Source: Herbaspirillum rubrisubalbicans (GTDB lineage Bacteria > Pseudomonadota > Gammaproteobacteria > Burkholderiales > Burkholderiaceae_D). Taken from it: a stretch of 64,000 nt of DNA. Location: contig NZ_CP024996.1 of assembly GCF_003719195.1 (NCBI RefSeq), positions 2,294,001-2,358,000 of the forward strand, written 5' to 3'. The notes under the pieces are model-generated. The model saw only the letters and a program-made list of their open reading frames with translations, was not told the origin of the DNA and made no database searches. Below, piece by piece: positions 11,201-20,015 of this stretch; positions within the stretch are counted from its first letter, which is position 1; every line of letters starts with the position of its first letter. The position numbers and the translations under genes are program-made.

Positions 11201-11875
11201 TTAGCGAACGCGCAATTGCGAGCGATCCGGCACCAGGCGACCGGCTATCATCAACAGCACGATACAGGTGAGCGAGGTAATGATCACCAGCAAGGTAGCC
11301 GCGCCGTCATCGCCCGCCTGCACGGCTTCATAGATGGCCACCGACAGGGTCTGGGTGCGCCCCGGCAGGTTGCCGGCCACCATCAGCGTCGCCCCGAATT
11401 CGCCCAGTGCGCGGGCAAAGGCCAGCAACACTCCAGCCATGATGCCCCGCGTGGCCAGCGGCAGGCTGACCCGGAAGAATACCCCGGCTTCGGATACGCC
11501 CAGCACGCGGGCAGCGTTTTCCAGTTGCTGATCGACGCTTTCGAAGGCTGCGCGGGCGGCCTTCAAGACCAGCGGAAAGGCCACCACGGTGGAGGCCAGC
11601 ACCGCGCCCTGCCAGGTAAAGACCAACTGGATCCCCATGCCTTCCAGCCAGGCGCCGAAGGTACCACGGCGACCAAAGAGCACCAGCAGGTAATAGCCCA
11701 TGACGGTGGGTGGCAGCACCAGCGGCAGGGTCAGTACCGAATCGATGAAGTCACGCAAGGGCGAGCGCCAGCGCGACAGGCCATAGGCGGCCGCCACCCC
11801 CAGCACCAGATTGAGCAAGGTGGCCAGTCCCGCCACCTTTAGCGACAGCAGCAGCGGCGTCCAGACCGGATGCAT
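11201..11875 (-). CDS. modB: Molybdate ABC transporter permease ModB
   Basis: 224-residue inner membrane permease with five to six hydrophobic helices and the cytoplasmic EAA-loop sequence ARALGEFGATLMVAGNLPGRTQTL, which docks with ModC and is typical of ModB. Its ATG overlaps the modA stop (TGATG), so the two are translationally coupled; a GTG one codon upstream is the alternative start. Together with ModA and ModC it forms a high-affinity molybdate importer. Confidence 0.94.
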   Translation of the reverse strand: MHPVWTPLLLSLKVAGLATLLNLVLGVAAAYGLSRWRSPLRDFIDSVLTLPLVLPPTVMGYYLLVLFGRRGTFGAWLEGMGIQLVFTWQGAVLASTVVAFPLVLKAARAAFESVDQQLENAARVLGVSEAGVFFRVSLPLATRGIMAGVLLAFARALGEFGATLMVAGNLPGRTQTLSVAIYEAVQAGDDGAATLLVIITSLTCIVLLMIAGRLVPDRSQLRVR

Positions 11876-12645
11876 CACGGCTTCAGGAAACCATAGCGCG
11901 CTAGCACCGCTTGTCCGCTGGAGGAGCGCACATACGCCACGAATTGCGCTGCCAGCGCCGGTTGGCGGCTGCCACTGGTCACCGCGATGGGGTAGGTGGC
12001 CGGCGTGTCGGAAGGGATGCGGAGGGCGACCTTGACCTTCTCGGGCATCACCGCCGCATCGGTGGCGAAGACGAAGCCGGCATCGACTTCACCGCGCGCC
12101 ACGTAATCGAGGCTGGTGCGCACGTTCTCGGCCATCACCGCCTTGGCCTGCACCTGAGGCCACAGGCCGGCCTGTTCCAGCGCCGCCTTGGTGTAGCGGC
12201 CGAAGGGCACGGAGGCCGGGTTGCCCAGGGCAATGCGCTGGTATTGGGCACGGGTCAGATTGGCCAGGCTGGTCGGCAGTTGTTTGGCATCGTGCGGCAC
12301 GATCAGCACGATCTGGTTGGCCGCGAAGTTCTGGCGGCTGGCGGCATCGACCGCCTTTTCCGCCACCGCCTTGTCCATCGCGGTCTGGTCGGCCGAGGCG
12401 AACACATCGGCCGGGGCGCCGCGCACGATCTGCTGCATCAGGATGTCGGAGGCGCCGAAGTTGGTAATGACCTTCACTCCCGGATGCTGTTGTTCGAAGC
12501 TTTGCGCCAATTCCTTGAAGGCATTGGTCAGGCTGGCGGCAGCCGACACCACCAGGTCGGTGGCCTGGGCCGCACCGGCTGCCAAGATCAGCGTGGCCGC
12601 ACAGACGGTGCGCAGGGCGGCTTTGAGGCGCAATTTCATGAACAT
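11875..12645 (-). CDS. modA: Periplasmic molybdate-binding protein ModA
   Basis: 256 residues with a clear signal peptide ending AAGAAQA before TDLVVSAAASL. The mature start with VSAAASLTNAFKEL and the GASDILMQQIVRGAPADVFASAD segment are the molybdate-binding Ser/Ala-rich loops of ModA. The start was set at the ATG preceded by AAGGA; a TTG two codons upstream and an ATG two codons downstream are in frame. First gene of modABC, with a ModE-like site about 50 bases upstream. Confidence 0.94.
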   Translation of the reverse strand: MFMKLRLKAALRTVCAATLILAAGAAQATDLVVSAAASLTNAFKELAQSFEQQHPGVKVITNFGASDILMQQIVRGAPADVFASADQTAMDKAVAEKAVDAASRQNFAANQIVLIVPHDAKQLPTSLANLTRAQYQRIALGNPASVPFGRYTKAALEQAGLWPQVQAKAVMAENVRTSLDYVARGEVDAGFVFATDAAVMPEKVKVALRIPSDTPATYPIAVTSGSRQPALAAQFVAYVRSSSGQAVLARYGFLKP

Positions 12646-12696
12646 CGGCAATCCTTGATCGGCAGAATGTTGGGCCTGGGAGTGGCGGGAGGTGGG

Positions 12697-12720
12697 CGAA
12701 ATATACGCAAGGATATAACG
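12697..12720. promoter_or_regulatory. ModE box between modABC and modE
   Basis: CGAAATATA, seven bases, ATATAACG: an imperfect inverted repeat like the known ModE operator (CGNTATATA-N6-TATATAACG). It sits between the divergent modA and modE starts and could control both. Confidence 0.65.
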
Positions 12721-12780
12721 AACGTCAATTGCGTGCAGGCGTCTGGTCGCCGCTGCCTGCCCGCTAGTACAATCACGCGC

Positions 12781-13185
12781 ATGAATGATTCCAAGACCCT
12801 ACGAGTGCGCGTGATGCAGGGCGACACCATTGCTTTCGGCCCCGGCAAGGCCGACCTGTTGCAGGCCATCGCGCAGACCGGATCGATTTCCGGCGCTGCC
12901 CGCGAGATGGCAATGTCCTATCGGCGCGCCTGGCTGCTGGTGGAGGAGATGAACCGTTGTTTCGCCAGTCCGCTGGTGGCGACCGCCACCGGTGGCGCGC
13001 GTGGCGGTGGCGCTGCCGTCACCGAGCTGGGGCAGGAAGTGCTGGCGCGCTATCGGCGGATGCAGAAGAAAGCAGCCACCGCCATCGCCGCCGACCTCAG
13101 GCATCTGCATTCGCTGATGCAGCAGCCAGAGGCGGATGGGCAGGTGCAGGCCAGCAGCCAGCAGGGTGGTGGCGCTCATGCATGA
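12781..13185 (+). CDS. modE: ModE-type winged-helix regulator lacking Mop domains
   Basis: 134-residue protein matching the N-terminal DNA-binding domain of ModE: KADLLQAIAQTGSISGAAREMAMSYRRAWLLVEEMNRCF is the ModE helix-turn-helix with its linker. Full ModE (E. coli, 262 residues) has two C-terminal Mop modules that bind molybdate; here a Gln/Gly-rich tail replaces them. It is divergent from modABC with a ModE box in between, so it probably controls the transporter. How it senses molybdate without a Mop domain is unclear. It overlaps the next gene by 8 bases. Confidence 0.88.
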   Translation: MNDSKTLRVRVMQGDTIAFGPGKADLLQAIAQTGSISGAAREMAMSYRRAWLLVEEMNRCFASPLVATATGGARGGGAAVTELGQEVLARYRRMQKKAATAIAADLRHLHSLMQQPEADGQVQASSQQGGGAHA

Positions 13186-14914
13186 ACTGTGGATCAAGTA
13201 CCGGCTGCGGGTACTGAACGCCTGTCGCGTCTCGGAAACCCATTCGATGCTGTTGTGGGGGGCGCTGGCCGGCTTCGTCGGCGCGCTGGCCACGATTGCC
13301 TTCCGCGAATGCATCGCGCTGCTGCAGATCTGGCTGACCGGCCATGATGGCAGCTTCGTCGATATCGCCAAGGGCTTGCCCTGGCATGTGCGGGTCTTGC
13401 TGCCGACCTGCGGCGGCGTGGTGGCCGGCCTGTTCCTGGTGTGGGCCAAGAAGACCCCGGCCGGCAATGGCGGCGACTACATGGAAGCGGTGGCCATCGG
13501 CGATGGTGCCATTCCGGTGCGCAACACCCTCTTGCGCAGCATTTCCTCGCTGGCCTCGATTGCCTCGGGTGGTTCCATCGGGCGCGAAGGGCCGATGGTG
13601 CAGCTGTCGGCGTTGTGCGCGTCGCTGGTGGGCAAGTTTTCGCATTTTCCTTCATCTCGCCTGCGCCTGCTGGTCGCCTGCGGGGCCGCAGCGGGCATTA
13701 CCTCGGCCTATAACGCGCCCATTGCGGGGGCTTTCTTCATCACCGAGATTGTGCTCGGTTCGCTGGTGATGGAAAGCTTCGGCCCGGTCATGGTGGCCTC
13801 GGTGGTGGCCAACATCACCATGCGCGAGCTGCCCGGTTACCGTGCCACCTACGAGATGCCGTACTTCCCCGAGATCGGTGGCTGGGAAGTGCTGCTGTTT
13901 CTGGTGCTGGGCGTACTGGCCGGGATTCTGGCGCCGCAGTTCCTGCGGGTGCTGGAGCTGGGCAAGCACGGTTTCGCCAAGTTCAAGTTGCCGCTGCCGG
14001 TGCGCCTGGGCGTGGGCGGCTTGCTGGTGGGCTTGATTTCCATCCAGGTGCCGGAGGTCTGGGGCAATGGCTACAGCCTGGTCAATTCACTGCTGCATAC
14101 CACCTGGCTGTGGCAGATGGTGTTGATGGTGCTGGTGATCAAGGTGCTGGCTACCGCCATTACGGTCGGCTCGGGCGCAGTGGGCGGGATCTTCACGCCG
14201 ACGCTATTCGTCGGGGCGGCGGTCGGCTACCTGTTCGGCGATACCGCCCAGGCGCTGCTGCCGGTGCATACTTCGCAGCCCTTCGCCTATGCCATGGTGG
14301 GTATGGGGGCCTTCCTGGCAGCGGCCTCCTATGCTCCCTTGATGGCGATCCTGATGATCTTCGAAATGACCTTGAGCTACCAGGTGGTGCTGCCGCTGAT
14401 GCTGTCCTGCGTAGTGGCCTATGTGGTGGCGCGCAGCGTCGATGGGCGCTCGATGTACGAAATCACGCTCAAGCGCCATCGCGACAATGAAGAACGGCTG
14501 CGCCTGCGCGGCACCCACATGAGCGAGCTGATCCGACCGGCCGAGACGGTCTTGATGGAAGACGCCAGTTTGGAAGAAGTCAGTGCGCTGTTCCTCAAGT
14601 ACCCGGTCAAGTACGTCTACATCGTCGACGCCCAGCAGCGCTACCAGGGGGTGGTGGCGTTGCAGGACATCACTTCCTGGCTGCTGGATAAGAAGCAAGC
14701 CGCCGGTAGCATGGCTCGCGATTTCCTGCGGCCGCATTTCCTGCATGAGGTCACGCCCGACATGTCGCTGGGCCAAGCGCTGCAGTTGTTCCTCGACCAT
14801 CAGGGCGAACGCCTGCCCGTGATCGCCAGCGCCGAAGATCCGCGCCTGTTGGGTGTGGTCTTCAAGACCTCGTTGCTGGATGCCTATTTCCGGCTCGACC
14901 GGGCCGGGAACTGA
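13178..14914 (+). CDS. CLC-family anion channel/transporter with C-terminal CBS pair
   Basis: 578 residues: a CLC membrane domain (about 1-430, ten or more helices) and two CBS domains (about 445-575). GREGP with the gating Glu (about residue 137), SAYNAPIAGAFF and GGIFTPTLFVGA are clear CLC marks. The usual GSGIP selectivity-filter motif is replaced by GNGGDYMEAV (about residues 96-105), as in a ClcB-like betaproteobacterial subgroup I recall. The ATG lies inside the end of modE, so the two may be co-translated; a physiological link with molybdate is not evident. It could be a chloride channel, an antiporter, or a transporter of another anion. Confidence 0.88.
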   Translation: MHELWIKYRLRVLNACRVSETHSMLLWGALAGFVGALATIAFRECIALLQIWLTGHDGSFVDIAKGLPWHVRVLLPTCGGVVAGLFLVWAKKTPAGNGGDYMEAVAIGDGAIPVRNTLLRSISSLASIASGGSIGREGPMVQLSALCASLVGKFSHFPSSRLRLLVACGAAAGITSAYNAPIAGAFFITEIVLGSLVMESFGPVMVASVVANITMRELPGYRATYEMPYFPEIGGWEVLLFLVLGVLAGILAPQFLRVLELGKHGFAKFKLPLPVRLGVGGLLVGLISIQVPEVWGNGYSLVNSLLHTTWLWQMVLMVLVIKVLATAITVGSGAVGGIFTPTLFVGAAVGYLFGDTAQALLPVHTSQPFAYAMVGMGAFLAAASYAPLMAILMIFEMTLSYQVVLPLMLSCVVAYVVARSVDGRSMYEITLKRHRDNEERLRLRGTHMSELIRPAETVLMEDASLEEVSALFLKYPVKYVYIVDAQQRYQGVVALQDITSWLLDKKQAAGSMARDFLRPHFLHEVTPDMSLGQALQLFLDHQGERLPVIASAEDPRLLGVVFKTSLLDAYFRLDRAGN

Positions 14915-15128
14915 GGCTATGAGCTCGCATTTTTCGGCGGTCCTGGCGGGGCCTCGCCAAGCCGCTGCAAAAGGGTATCTTTGTAACAATGACGGATTAG
15001 TCCGACAACTGCTCACTTATCCTTGTTAGAATGCATGACGTTTACACCTCATCGGTGTTCGTGGCAGCGGCCTGTCCAGGTCCGTCCCGCCACCCGATTT
15101 CAACCCCCATCCTAGAAGTGAATTTTCC

Positions 15129-16016
15129 ATGCTGAGTTATCGCCACGCTTTTCACGCCGGCAACCACGCCGATGTCCTGAAGCATATGGTGATCATCCAG
15201 TTGATGCGCTATCTCGGGCAGAAAGACACTGCCTATATGGTCATCGACACCCATGCCGGCGCAGGCGTCTATGCGCTCGATGGAGATTACGCCAGCAAGA
15301 ACGCCGAATACGAGACCGGCATCGCCAAACTGTGGGAGCGCAAGGACTTGCCGGCGATGGTCAAGGAATACGTCGACGTGGTCAAGTCGCTCAACCCCAG
15401 CGGCAAGATGCGTTACTACCCCGGCTCTCCCTATTGCGCCGAGAAGACCATGCGCGAGCAGGATCGCCTGCGTCTGTTTGAATTGCACCCCAGTGAAGTG
15501 AAGGTGCTGGAAGACAACTTCCGCAAGCTCGAAGCCCACGCCGCTGCCCAGGGCCAGCGACCATCCACCCGCGGCAAGCGCGTGATGGTGTATCGCGGTG
15601 ACGGTTTCCAGGGTCTCAAGGCCTTGCTGCCGCCGCCCTCGCGCCGCGGCCTGGTGTTGATCGATCCGCCCTATGAAGACAAGCGTGACTATGCCCACGT
15701 GGCCCAGGTGCTGGCCGATGCGCTCACGCGCTTTCCCACCGGTACCTATGCGGTCTGGTATCCGGTCCTGCAACGCAATGAATCGCGTCAGTTGCCGGAA
15801 CGCCTCAAGCGCCTGGGCGCCAAGAGCTGGCTCAACGTCACGCTGGCCATCCATGGCCCGGCGCCGGATGGCTTTGGCCTGCACAACAGCGGCATGTTCA
15901 TCCTCAATCCGCCCTGGACCCTGGAGGCCGGCCTCAAGGAAGTCATGCCCTATCTGATCGAGGTGCTGGGGGTGGATGACAGCGCCGAATATGTGCTCGA
16001 ATCCGGGGAAATCTGA
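15129..16016 (+). CDS. rlmJ: 23S rRNA (adenine2030-N6)-methyltransferase RlmJ
   Basis: 295-residue SAM-dependent methyltransferase of the RlmJ (YhiR) family, which methylates A2030 in 23S rRNA. The N-terminus LSYRHAFHAGNHADVLKH is nearly diagnostic. The SAM-binding segment VIDTHAGAGVY and the catalytic motif DPPYE are present, with the C-terminal GMFILNPPW. Length is slightly above the E. coli protein (280). The ATG is used although the upstream bases show only a weak ribosome binding site. It stands alone. Confidence 0.95.
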   Translation: MLSYRHAFHAGNHADVLKHMVIIQLMRYLGQKDTAYMVIDTHAGAGVYALDGDYASKNAEYETGIAKLWERKDLPAMVKEYVDVVKSLNPSGKMRYYPGSPYCAEKTMREQDRLRLFELHPSEVKVLEDNFRKLEAHAAAQGQRPSTRGKRVMVYRGDGFQGLKALLPPPSRRGLVLIDPPYEDKRDYAHVAQVLADALTRFPTGTYAVWYPVLQRNESRQLPERLKRLGAKSWLNVTLAIHGPAPDGFGLHNSGMFILNPPWTLEAGLKEVMPYLIEVLGVDDSAEYVLESGEI

Positions 16017-16112
16017 TGTCGGGTTATACTGGTGTTGCGATTATTGGTGATTTTTTGTTTCGAATAGACGCAACGTTGCTGAGATTAGTGCAAATTGGCA
16101 TACAATAGGTAA

Positions 16113-16128
16113 ATTGCCTTGAGGCAAT
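16113..16128. promoter_or_regulatory. Inverted repeat upstream of the EAL-HDOD gene
   Basis: ATTGCC-TTGA-GGCAAT, a perfect 6-bp inverted repeat about 40 bases before the start of the next gene. It could be an operator or an mRNA leader hairpin. Nothing links it to a known regulator. Confidence 0.35.
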
Positions 16129-16165
16129 ATTTGCCGCAACACCAGGGGCATTTAAAAAAACAACC

Positions 16166-17524
16166 ATGTCAGACCAGTCAGCCGACCCATCCGCTCCGCC
16201 CCCTCCCGCGCATCACGCCCTGGATTTCTTCCTGGCCCGCCAGCCCATCCTGAGTCGGGACCAAGACTTGATCGGTTACGAACTGCTGTTTCGCAGCGCC
16301 GCTTTCGGACCGGCCAACGTCAAGGATGACGTCACGGCCACGGCAGCGGTGATCGCCCACGCTTCCGAGCTGGGGTTGTCCAACGTGATCGGCAACCTGC
16401 ACGGCTTCATCAATGTGGATGCGGCCGTGCTGATGAGCGACTTCATCTATTTCCTGCCGGCGGACAAGGTGGTGCTGGAAATCCTGGAGACGGTGCGGGT
16501 CACGCCCGAACTGGTGGCGCGCGTGCGCGAGCTGGTCAAGGCCGGTTACGTGTTTGCGCTGGACGATGTGGTGGCCGAATCGCAGGAAATCGAAGAACTG
16601 CTGCCGCTGGTGAAGATCATCAAGATCGACGTGATGGAAGTCGACCCCAGCAAGTTGCTCAAGCTTTCCGTGCACTTCAAGCGTGCCCGCAAGGAGTTGC
16701 TGGCTGAGAAGGTCGAGACGCTGCAGCAGTTCAATGACTGCATGACCTTCGGTTTCGATTTCTTCCAGGGTTATTACTTCGCCAAACCGATGATTCTCCA
16801 GGGCAAGAAGCTGGAGGCGTCCAAGATGATCATCATGCATCTGCTGACGCTGCTGGTGCGCAATGTCGACAACGCGGAGATCGTGCGCTACATCAAGCGC
16901 GACGTGGCGCTCTCGTTGACCTTGCTGCGCCTGGTCAACACGCCCGTCTACGGTTTCCAGAAGTTCATCGATTCGCTGGGCCAGGCATTGATCGTGCTGG
17001 GACGCCGACAACTCAAGCGCTGGCTGCAGATCCTGCTCTTTGCCAATACCGACAAGGAGCGTGCCCACACCATGTCGCCGCTGATGATCCTGGCGGCCAC
17101 GCGCGGCAAGATGCTGGAGCTGATCACGGCCAAGATCCGGCCCGGACGACGCAAGATGTCGGAGATGGCCTTCACTGTCGGCATCATGTCGCTGGTCGAT
17201 GCGCTCTTTGGCATGAGCATGGAAAGCGTGCTGCGCCAGATCACCGTCAGTACCGAAATCCGCGAAGCGCTGCTGCGGCGCAATGGCTACTATGGTTCGG
17301 TCCTGCGCCTGGTGGAGTGCACTGAACTGCGCGAGCCCGACCAAGCCGAGATGCAGCGCCTGCTGGATGAACTGCAATTGTCGGCCGATGATTTCTTTGC
17401 CGCCGAAAAGCACGCCTTCGAATGGGGCAACAGCATTTCCAACAACAACATCGGGGGCCAGGCCTCCATGCAGATGTCGCCGCCGCCGGAAGGCTATATC
17501 GATGACGATGACGACGATGATTGA
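16166..17524 (+). CDS. EAL-HDOD (YuxH-type) signalling protein, EAL degenerate
   Basis: 452 residues: an EAL-like domain (about 20-215) joined to an HDOD domain (about 220-420). The EAL motif is YELLFR and the DDFGTGY-type motif has become LDDVVAES, so cyclic-di-GMP hydrolysis is not expected; binding or protein interaction is more likely. The HDOD part contains LLRLVNTPVYGF and ALIVLGRRQLKRWLQILLFA, typical of this family. The C-terminus is IDDDDDDD, an unusual run of seven Asp. A second protein with this layout lies at 30624. YuxH-type proteins have been tied to motility and surface behaviour; the exact role here is open. Confidence 0.85.
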   Translation: MSDQSADPSAPPPPAHHALDFFLARQPILSRDQDLIGYELLFRSAAFGPANVKDDVTATAAVIAHASELGLSNVIGNLHGFINVDAAVLMSDFIYFLPADKVVLEILETVRVTPELVARVRELVKAGYVFALDDVVAESQEIEELLPLVKIIKIDVMEVDPSKLLKLSVHFKRARKELLAEKVETLQQFNDCMTFGFDFFQGYYFAKPMILQGKKLEASKMIIMHLLTLLVRNVDNAEIVRYIKRDVALSLTLLRLVNTPVYGFQKFIDSLGQALIVLGRRQLKRWLQILLFANTDKERAHTMSPLMILAATRGKMLELITAKIRPGRRKMSEMAFTVGIMSLVDALFGMSMESVLRQITVSTEIREALLRRNGYYGSVLRLVECTELREPDQAEMQRLLDELQLSADDFFAAEKHAFEWGNSISNNNIGGQASMQMSPPPEGYIDDDDDDD

Positions 17525-17554
17525 TTGCGCCCCGTGCGGGATCGTATGAAGACC

Positions 17555-17578
17555 AAAGGCTGCCGCGGCAGCCTTTTT
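17555..17578. terminator. Terminator after the EAL-HDOD gene
   Basis: Perfect 11-bp stem AAAGGCTGCCG/CGGCAGCCTTT ending in a T run, between convergent genes. Confidence 0.75.
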
Positions 17579-17590
17579 CGTTGGTGCGTC

Positions 17591-18205
17591 TTAATGCTTG
17601 CGCATACGGCTTACCAGCCGTCGCAACAGTCGCAGCAGACGAGTGGCAGGTCCGCCCGGTTGGGCCACCATGCGCTGTGCCAGCACGCTTTTGACGCGGG
17701 CCAGGCCTTGCCGGACCGATCGCACCAGCCGTTGCACCTGTTGCCAGCCTGCCGTGGCTTGCAATTGCGCCGTGAGCCTAGCCTTGAAGGCCAGCAAGCG
17801 GTCGTGATAGCGCACGAACCAAGGCAGTGACAGCAGGCTGCGCCGGGTCAGCGCATAGATGCGTGCCACCAGCGCCGTGCCCAAGACCTTGGCACTGAGC
17901 ACGATGAGCAAGCCCAGGGTAGGGTGGCCGTGGGTGATGGAGAGCAGCGCCAGGATCTTCACCGGCAGCAGCAGCAGGGTCGGTGCCAGGAAGATCATCA
18001 GGGCGGCATACGGCGAGAGCCGCTCCACCCAGCGTTGCAGCCGCACCAGCAGCGGCCAGTCGGGAATGCGCGCCAGCAGGGCCTGGGTGGCATCCCACAG
18101 CCATTCTTCCAGCATCAACAGCAGGGCTGCGGTATAGATCAGCGGGGCCAGCAGGCGTCGACGCCAGCGATGGCTGCGGCGTGGCGGCGGGGAAGACGAC
18201 GTCAT
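17591..18205 (-). CDS. Conserved membrane protein of unknown function
   Basis: 204 residues, with a basic N-terminus and two or three hydrophobic helices (LLAPLIYTAALLLML, AALMIFLAPTLLLLPVKILALLSI, LGLLIVLSAKVLGTALVARIYAL) and a long basic C-terminal tail. The family is not one I can name; similar proteins are common in betaproteobacteria. The start ATG was chosen because it lies 7 bases after the stop of the upstream methylglyoxal-synthase-like gene, so both are probably one transcript. Function is unknown. Confidence 0.7.
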   Translation of the reverse strand: MTSSSPPPRRSHRWRRRLLAPLIYTAALLLMLEEWLWDATQALLARIPDWPLLVRLQRWVERLSPYAALMIFLAPTLLLLPVKILALLSITHGHPTLGLLIVLSAKVLGTALVARIYALTRRSLLSLPWFVRYHDRLLAFKARLTAQLQATAGWQQVQRLVRSVRQGLARVKSVLAQRMVAQPGGPATRLLRLLRRLVSRMRKH

Positions 18206-18212
18206 CGGCAAA

Positions 18213-19100
18213 TCAGATCGCGCGCGCCTTGATGAGCGAGAGCCAGCGGTCGCCCCATTGGACATCGCTCATGCAGGAGGCATAGGCGGTCACGGTGCGG
18301 GCGGCGCGTTCCAGCAACTGGATGTCGGCTTCGTGCTGGCGCGCTACATGCGGATCTTCCAGGAACAGCACGCGCCGGCACTGGCGCTCCAGGATCAGTT
18401 CGGCGATCTGGGCGTCGCCGCCCAAGGGGCCGGAGAGGAAGGGCTTGACCCAGTGGCGGCCGGCTTCGCCCTTCATCTTCATGGCCAACTGGTTTAGCAG
18501 TCCACCGGTGGTGCCGGTGGCGCAGCGGAAGGCGAATTGGTCCAGTACCTCGAAGTGCTTCTCGGCCAGCTCCAACATGCGCGACTTCATGGCATCGTGA
18601 GCGATCAGGGCGATGCCTTCCTCCTGGAGGTGGAAGCGGTCATCCAGGAAGCTGTCGGGTTTGGCACCATTGGCGATGGCTTCCAGTTCGAACCATTCCT
18701 GGGCGCCGGCCAGGGTCGACAGGAAAGGCTTGCCGTGGATGACGCACTGGCGCTTGAGCGCCACCGCTTCCGGGAAGGTGGAGGAAGGATCGACCGGGTC
18801 GATCAGGTAGATCACCGCATCCAGGGTACGCTGCGGGTCGGGGTCGACGGTGCGCGAAACAAGCTTCATCAAGCCGCCATGGCGACCGTAGGGAAAGCGC
18901 ACCAGGTGGGGGTAGCCTGGCAAAAGGTTCATTTGGCTGATGGCGTCGAGCGTGCGACCGACCACGATCAGTTCGGGCTGCAGGCTTTCGATACGATGCC
19001 GCGAACCGGTCAGCAACTGCACCAGGGCAGAATCCGAGGCGTCCTGGTGGGCGCGGTTGGCGATGAGACCGATGCGATAGCGGGGAGCGATGGAGGACAT
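18213..19100 (-). CDS. Two-domain methylglyoxal-synthase-like protein
   Basis: 295 residues. The C-terminal half (about 160-295) aligns with methylglyoxal synthase MgsA, which turns dihydroxyacetone phosphate into methylglyoxal and phosphate. It has IALIAHD (H168, D169), CATGTTGG, SGPLGGD (D229), then D249, H256 and D259 with the same spacing as D91, H98 and D101 in E. coli MgsA. The N-terminal half (about 5-150) looks like a second copy of the fold (GLIANRAHQD, GRHGG, VIYLIDPVD) but lacks the AHD and GGD residues. MgsA of E. coli is 152 residues, so this is about twice the usual size. The ATG has no visible ribosome binding site. Confidence 0.75.
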   Translation of the reverse strand: MSSIAPRYRIGLIANRAHQDASDSALVQLLTGSRHRIESLQPELIVVGRTLDAISQMNLLPGYPHLVRFPYGRHGGLMKLVSRTVDPDPQRTLDAVIYLIDPVDPSSTFPEAVALKRQCVIHGKPFLSTLAGAQEWFELEAIANGAKPDSFLDDRFHLQEEGIALIAHDAMKSRMLELAEKHFEVLDQFAFRCATGTTGGLLNQLAMKMKGEAGRHWVKPFLSGPLGGDAQIAELILERQCRRVLFLEDPHVARQHEADIQLLERAARTVTAYASCMSDVQWGDRWLSLIKARAI

Positions 19101-19337
19101 GGCGCTAGGAGGAGTGAAGGCGTAAGGGCTTGAAGGAGCAGGGTGGTTGGGAGGCTCGACATGACGACCATATGCGGGCCAAATGCCGATTATCGCCGAG
19201 TGCGGCCCAAAGGGCGAGCCTGGCGTGGACGGCTACCGTGACAAGTGGGTGCGACATTCATGCGCCCAACTGTACCGCTGCGTTGCTGCACATGCGGCTA
19301 CAATACGCCAGAACCTGCATACCTAACCCACTCCAGC

Positions 19338-19895
19338 ATGAACAAGGCTTTTGTAAAAGAATCCGATGGCGGCGACGACGATGATGAGCTCGCCTTGCCG
19401 GCCATTCCGGCCGGGGCCAAGAACTACATGACCCCGCAGGGTCATGCGCGCATCAAGGATGAACTGCTGCACCTGATCGACGAAGAGCGGCCCGAGGTGG
19501 TGCGCGTGGTGTCCTGGGCGGCCTCCAATGGCGACCGTTCCGAGAATGGCGACTACCTCTACGGCAAGAAGCGCCTGCGCGAGATCGATCGCCGTATCCG
19601 CTTCCTGACCAAGCGGCTGGACAATGCCGAAGTGGTCGATCCCTCGGTCCATCACGGCAGCGACCAGGTCTTCTTCGGTGCCACCGTGCACTACGAAAAC
19701 CAGCGGGGGGAAGCCCATACGGTGACCATCGTCGGCATCGATGAACTCGATCCGCTCAAGGGCCGCATCAGCTGGATTTCCCCGGTGGCGCGGGCTCTGA
19801 CCAAGGCGCGCGAAGGCGATGAGGTGGTGCTGCAGACCCCGTCGGGGGTGGAGCAGTTGACCATCCTGGAAGTCAGCTATCCGGCCCCGCAGTAA
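19338..19895 (+). CDS. greB: Transcript cleavage factor GreB
   Basis: 185 residues, of which an acidic N-terminal extension of about 25 residues (SDGGDDDDELALP) precedes the Gre fold. The N-terminal coiled coil has the cleavage loop RSENGDYLYGKKRLREIDRRIRFL, where the Asp/Glu pair enters the RNA polymerase secondary channel; the GKKRLREIDRR run is typical of GreB rather than GreA. The C-terminal FKBP-like domain follows (VFFGATVHYENQRGE...). It rescues backtracked RNA polymerase. Monocistronic as far as can be seen. Confidence 0.94.
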   Translation: MNKAFVKESDGGDDDDELALPAIPAGAKNYMTPQGHARIKDELLHLIDEERPEVVRVVSWAASNGDRSENGDYLYGKKRLREIDRRIRFLTKRLDNAEVVDPSVHHGSDQVFFGATVHYENQRGEAHTVTIVGIDELDPLKGRISWISPVARALTKAREGDEVVLQTPSGVEQLTILEVSYPAPQ

Positions 19896-20015
19896 GCATC
19901 ACTCCCTGATTGAGCAGCAGGCCGGCGTGCTTCTTGCACGCGCTACTGCTGCTGGCCGCGAGCGCCACCAAGAGCGCCCGGTGCAAGCTATTTGAACCCT
20001 CCACGAGAAAGCCTC

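Noticed and set aside
11911..12780. Upstream part of a 424-codon frame that ends with modE
   Set aside because: This part is antisense to modA. The real ModE starts at the ATG at 12781, where homology begins.
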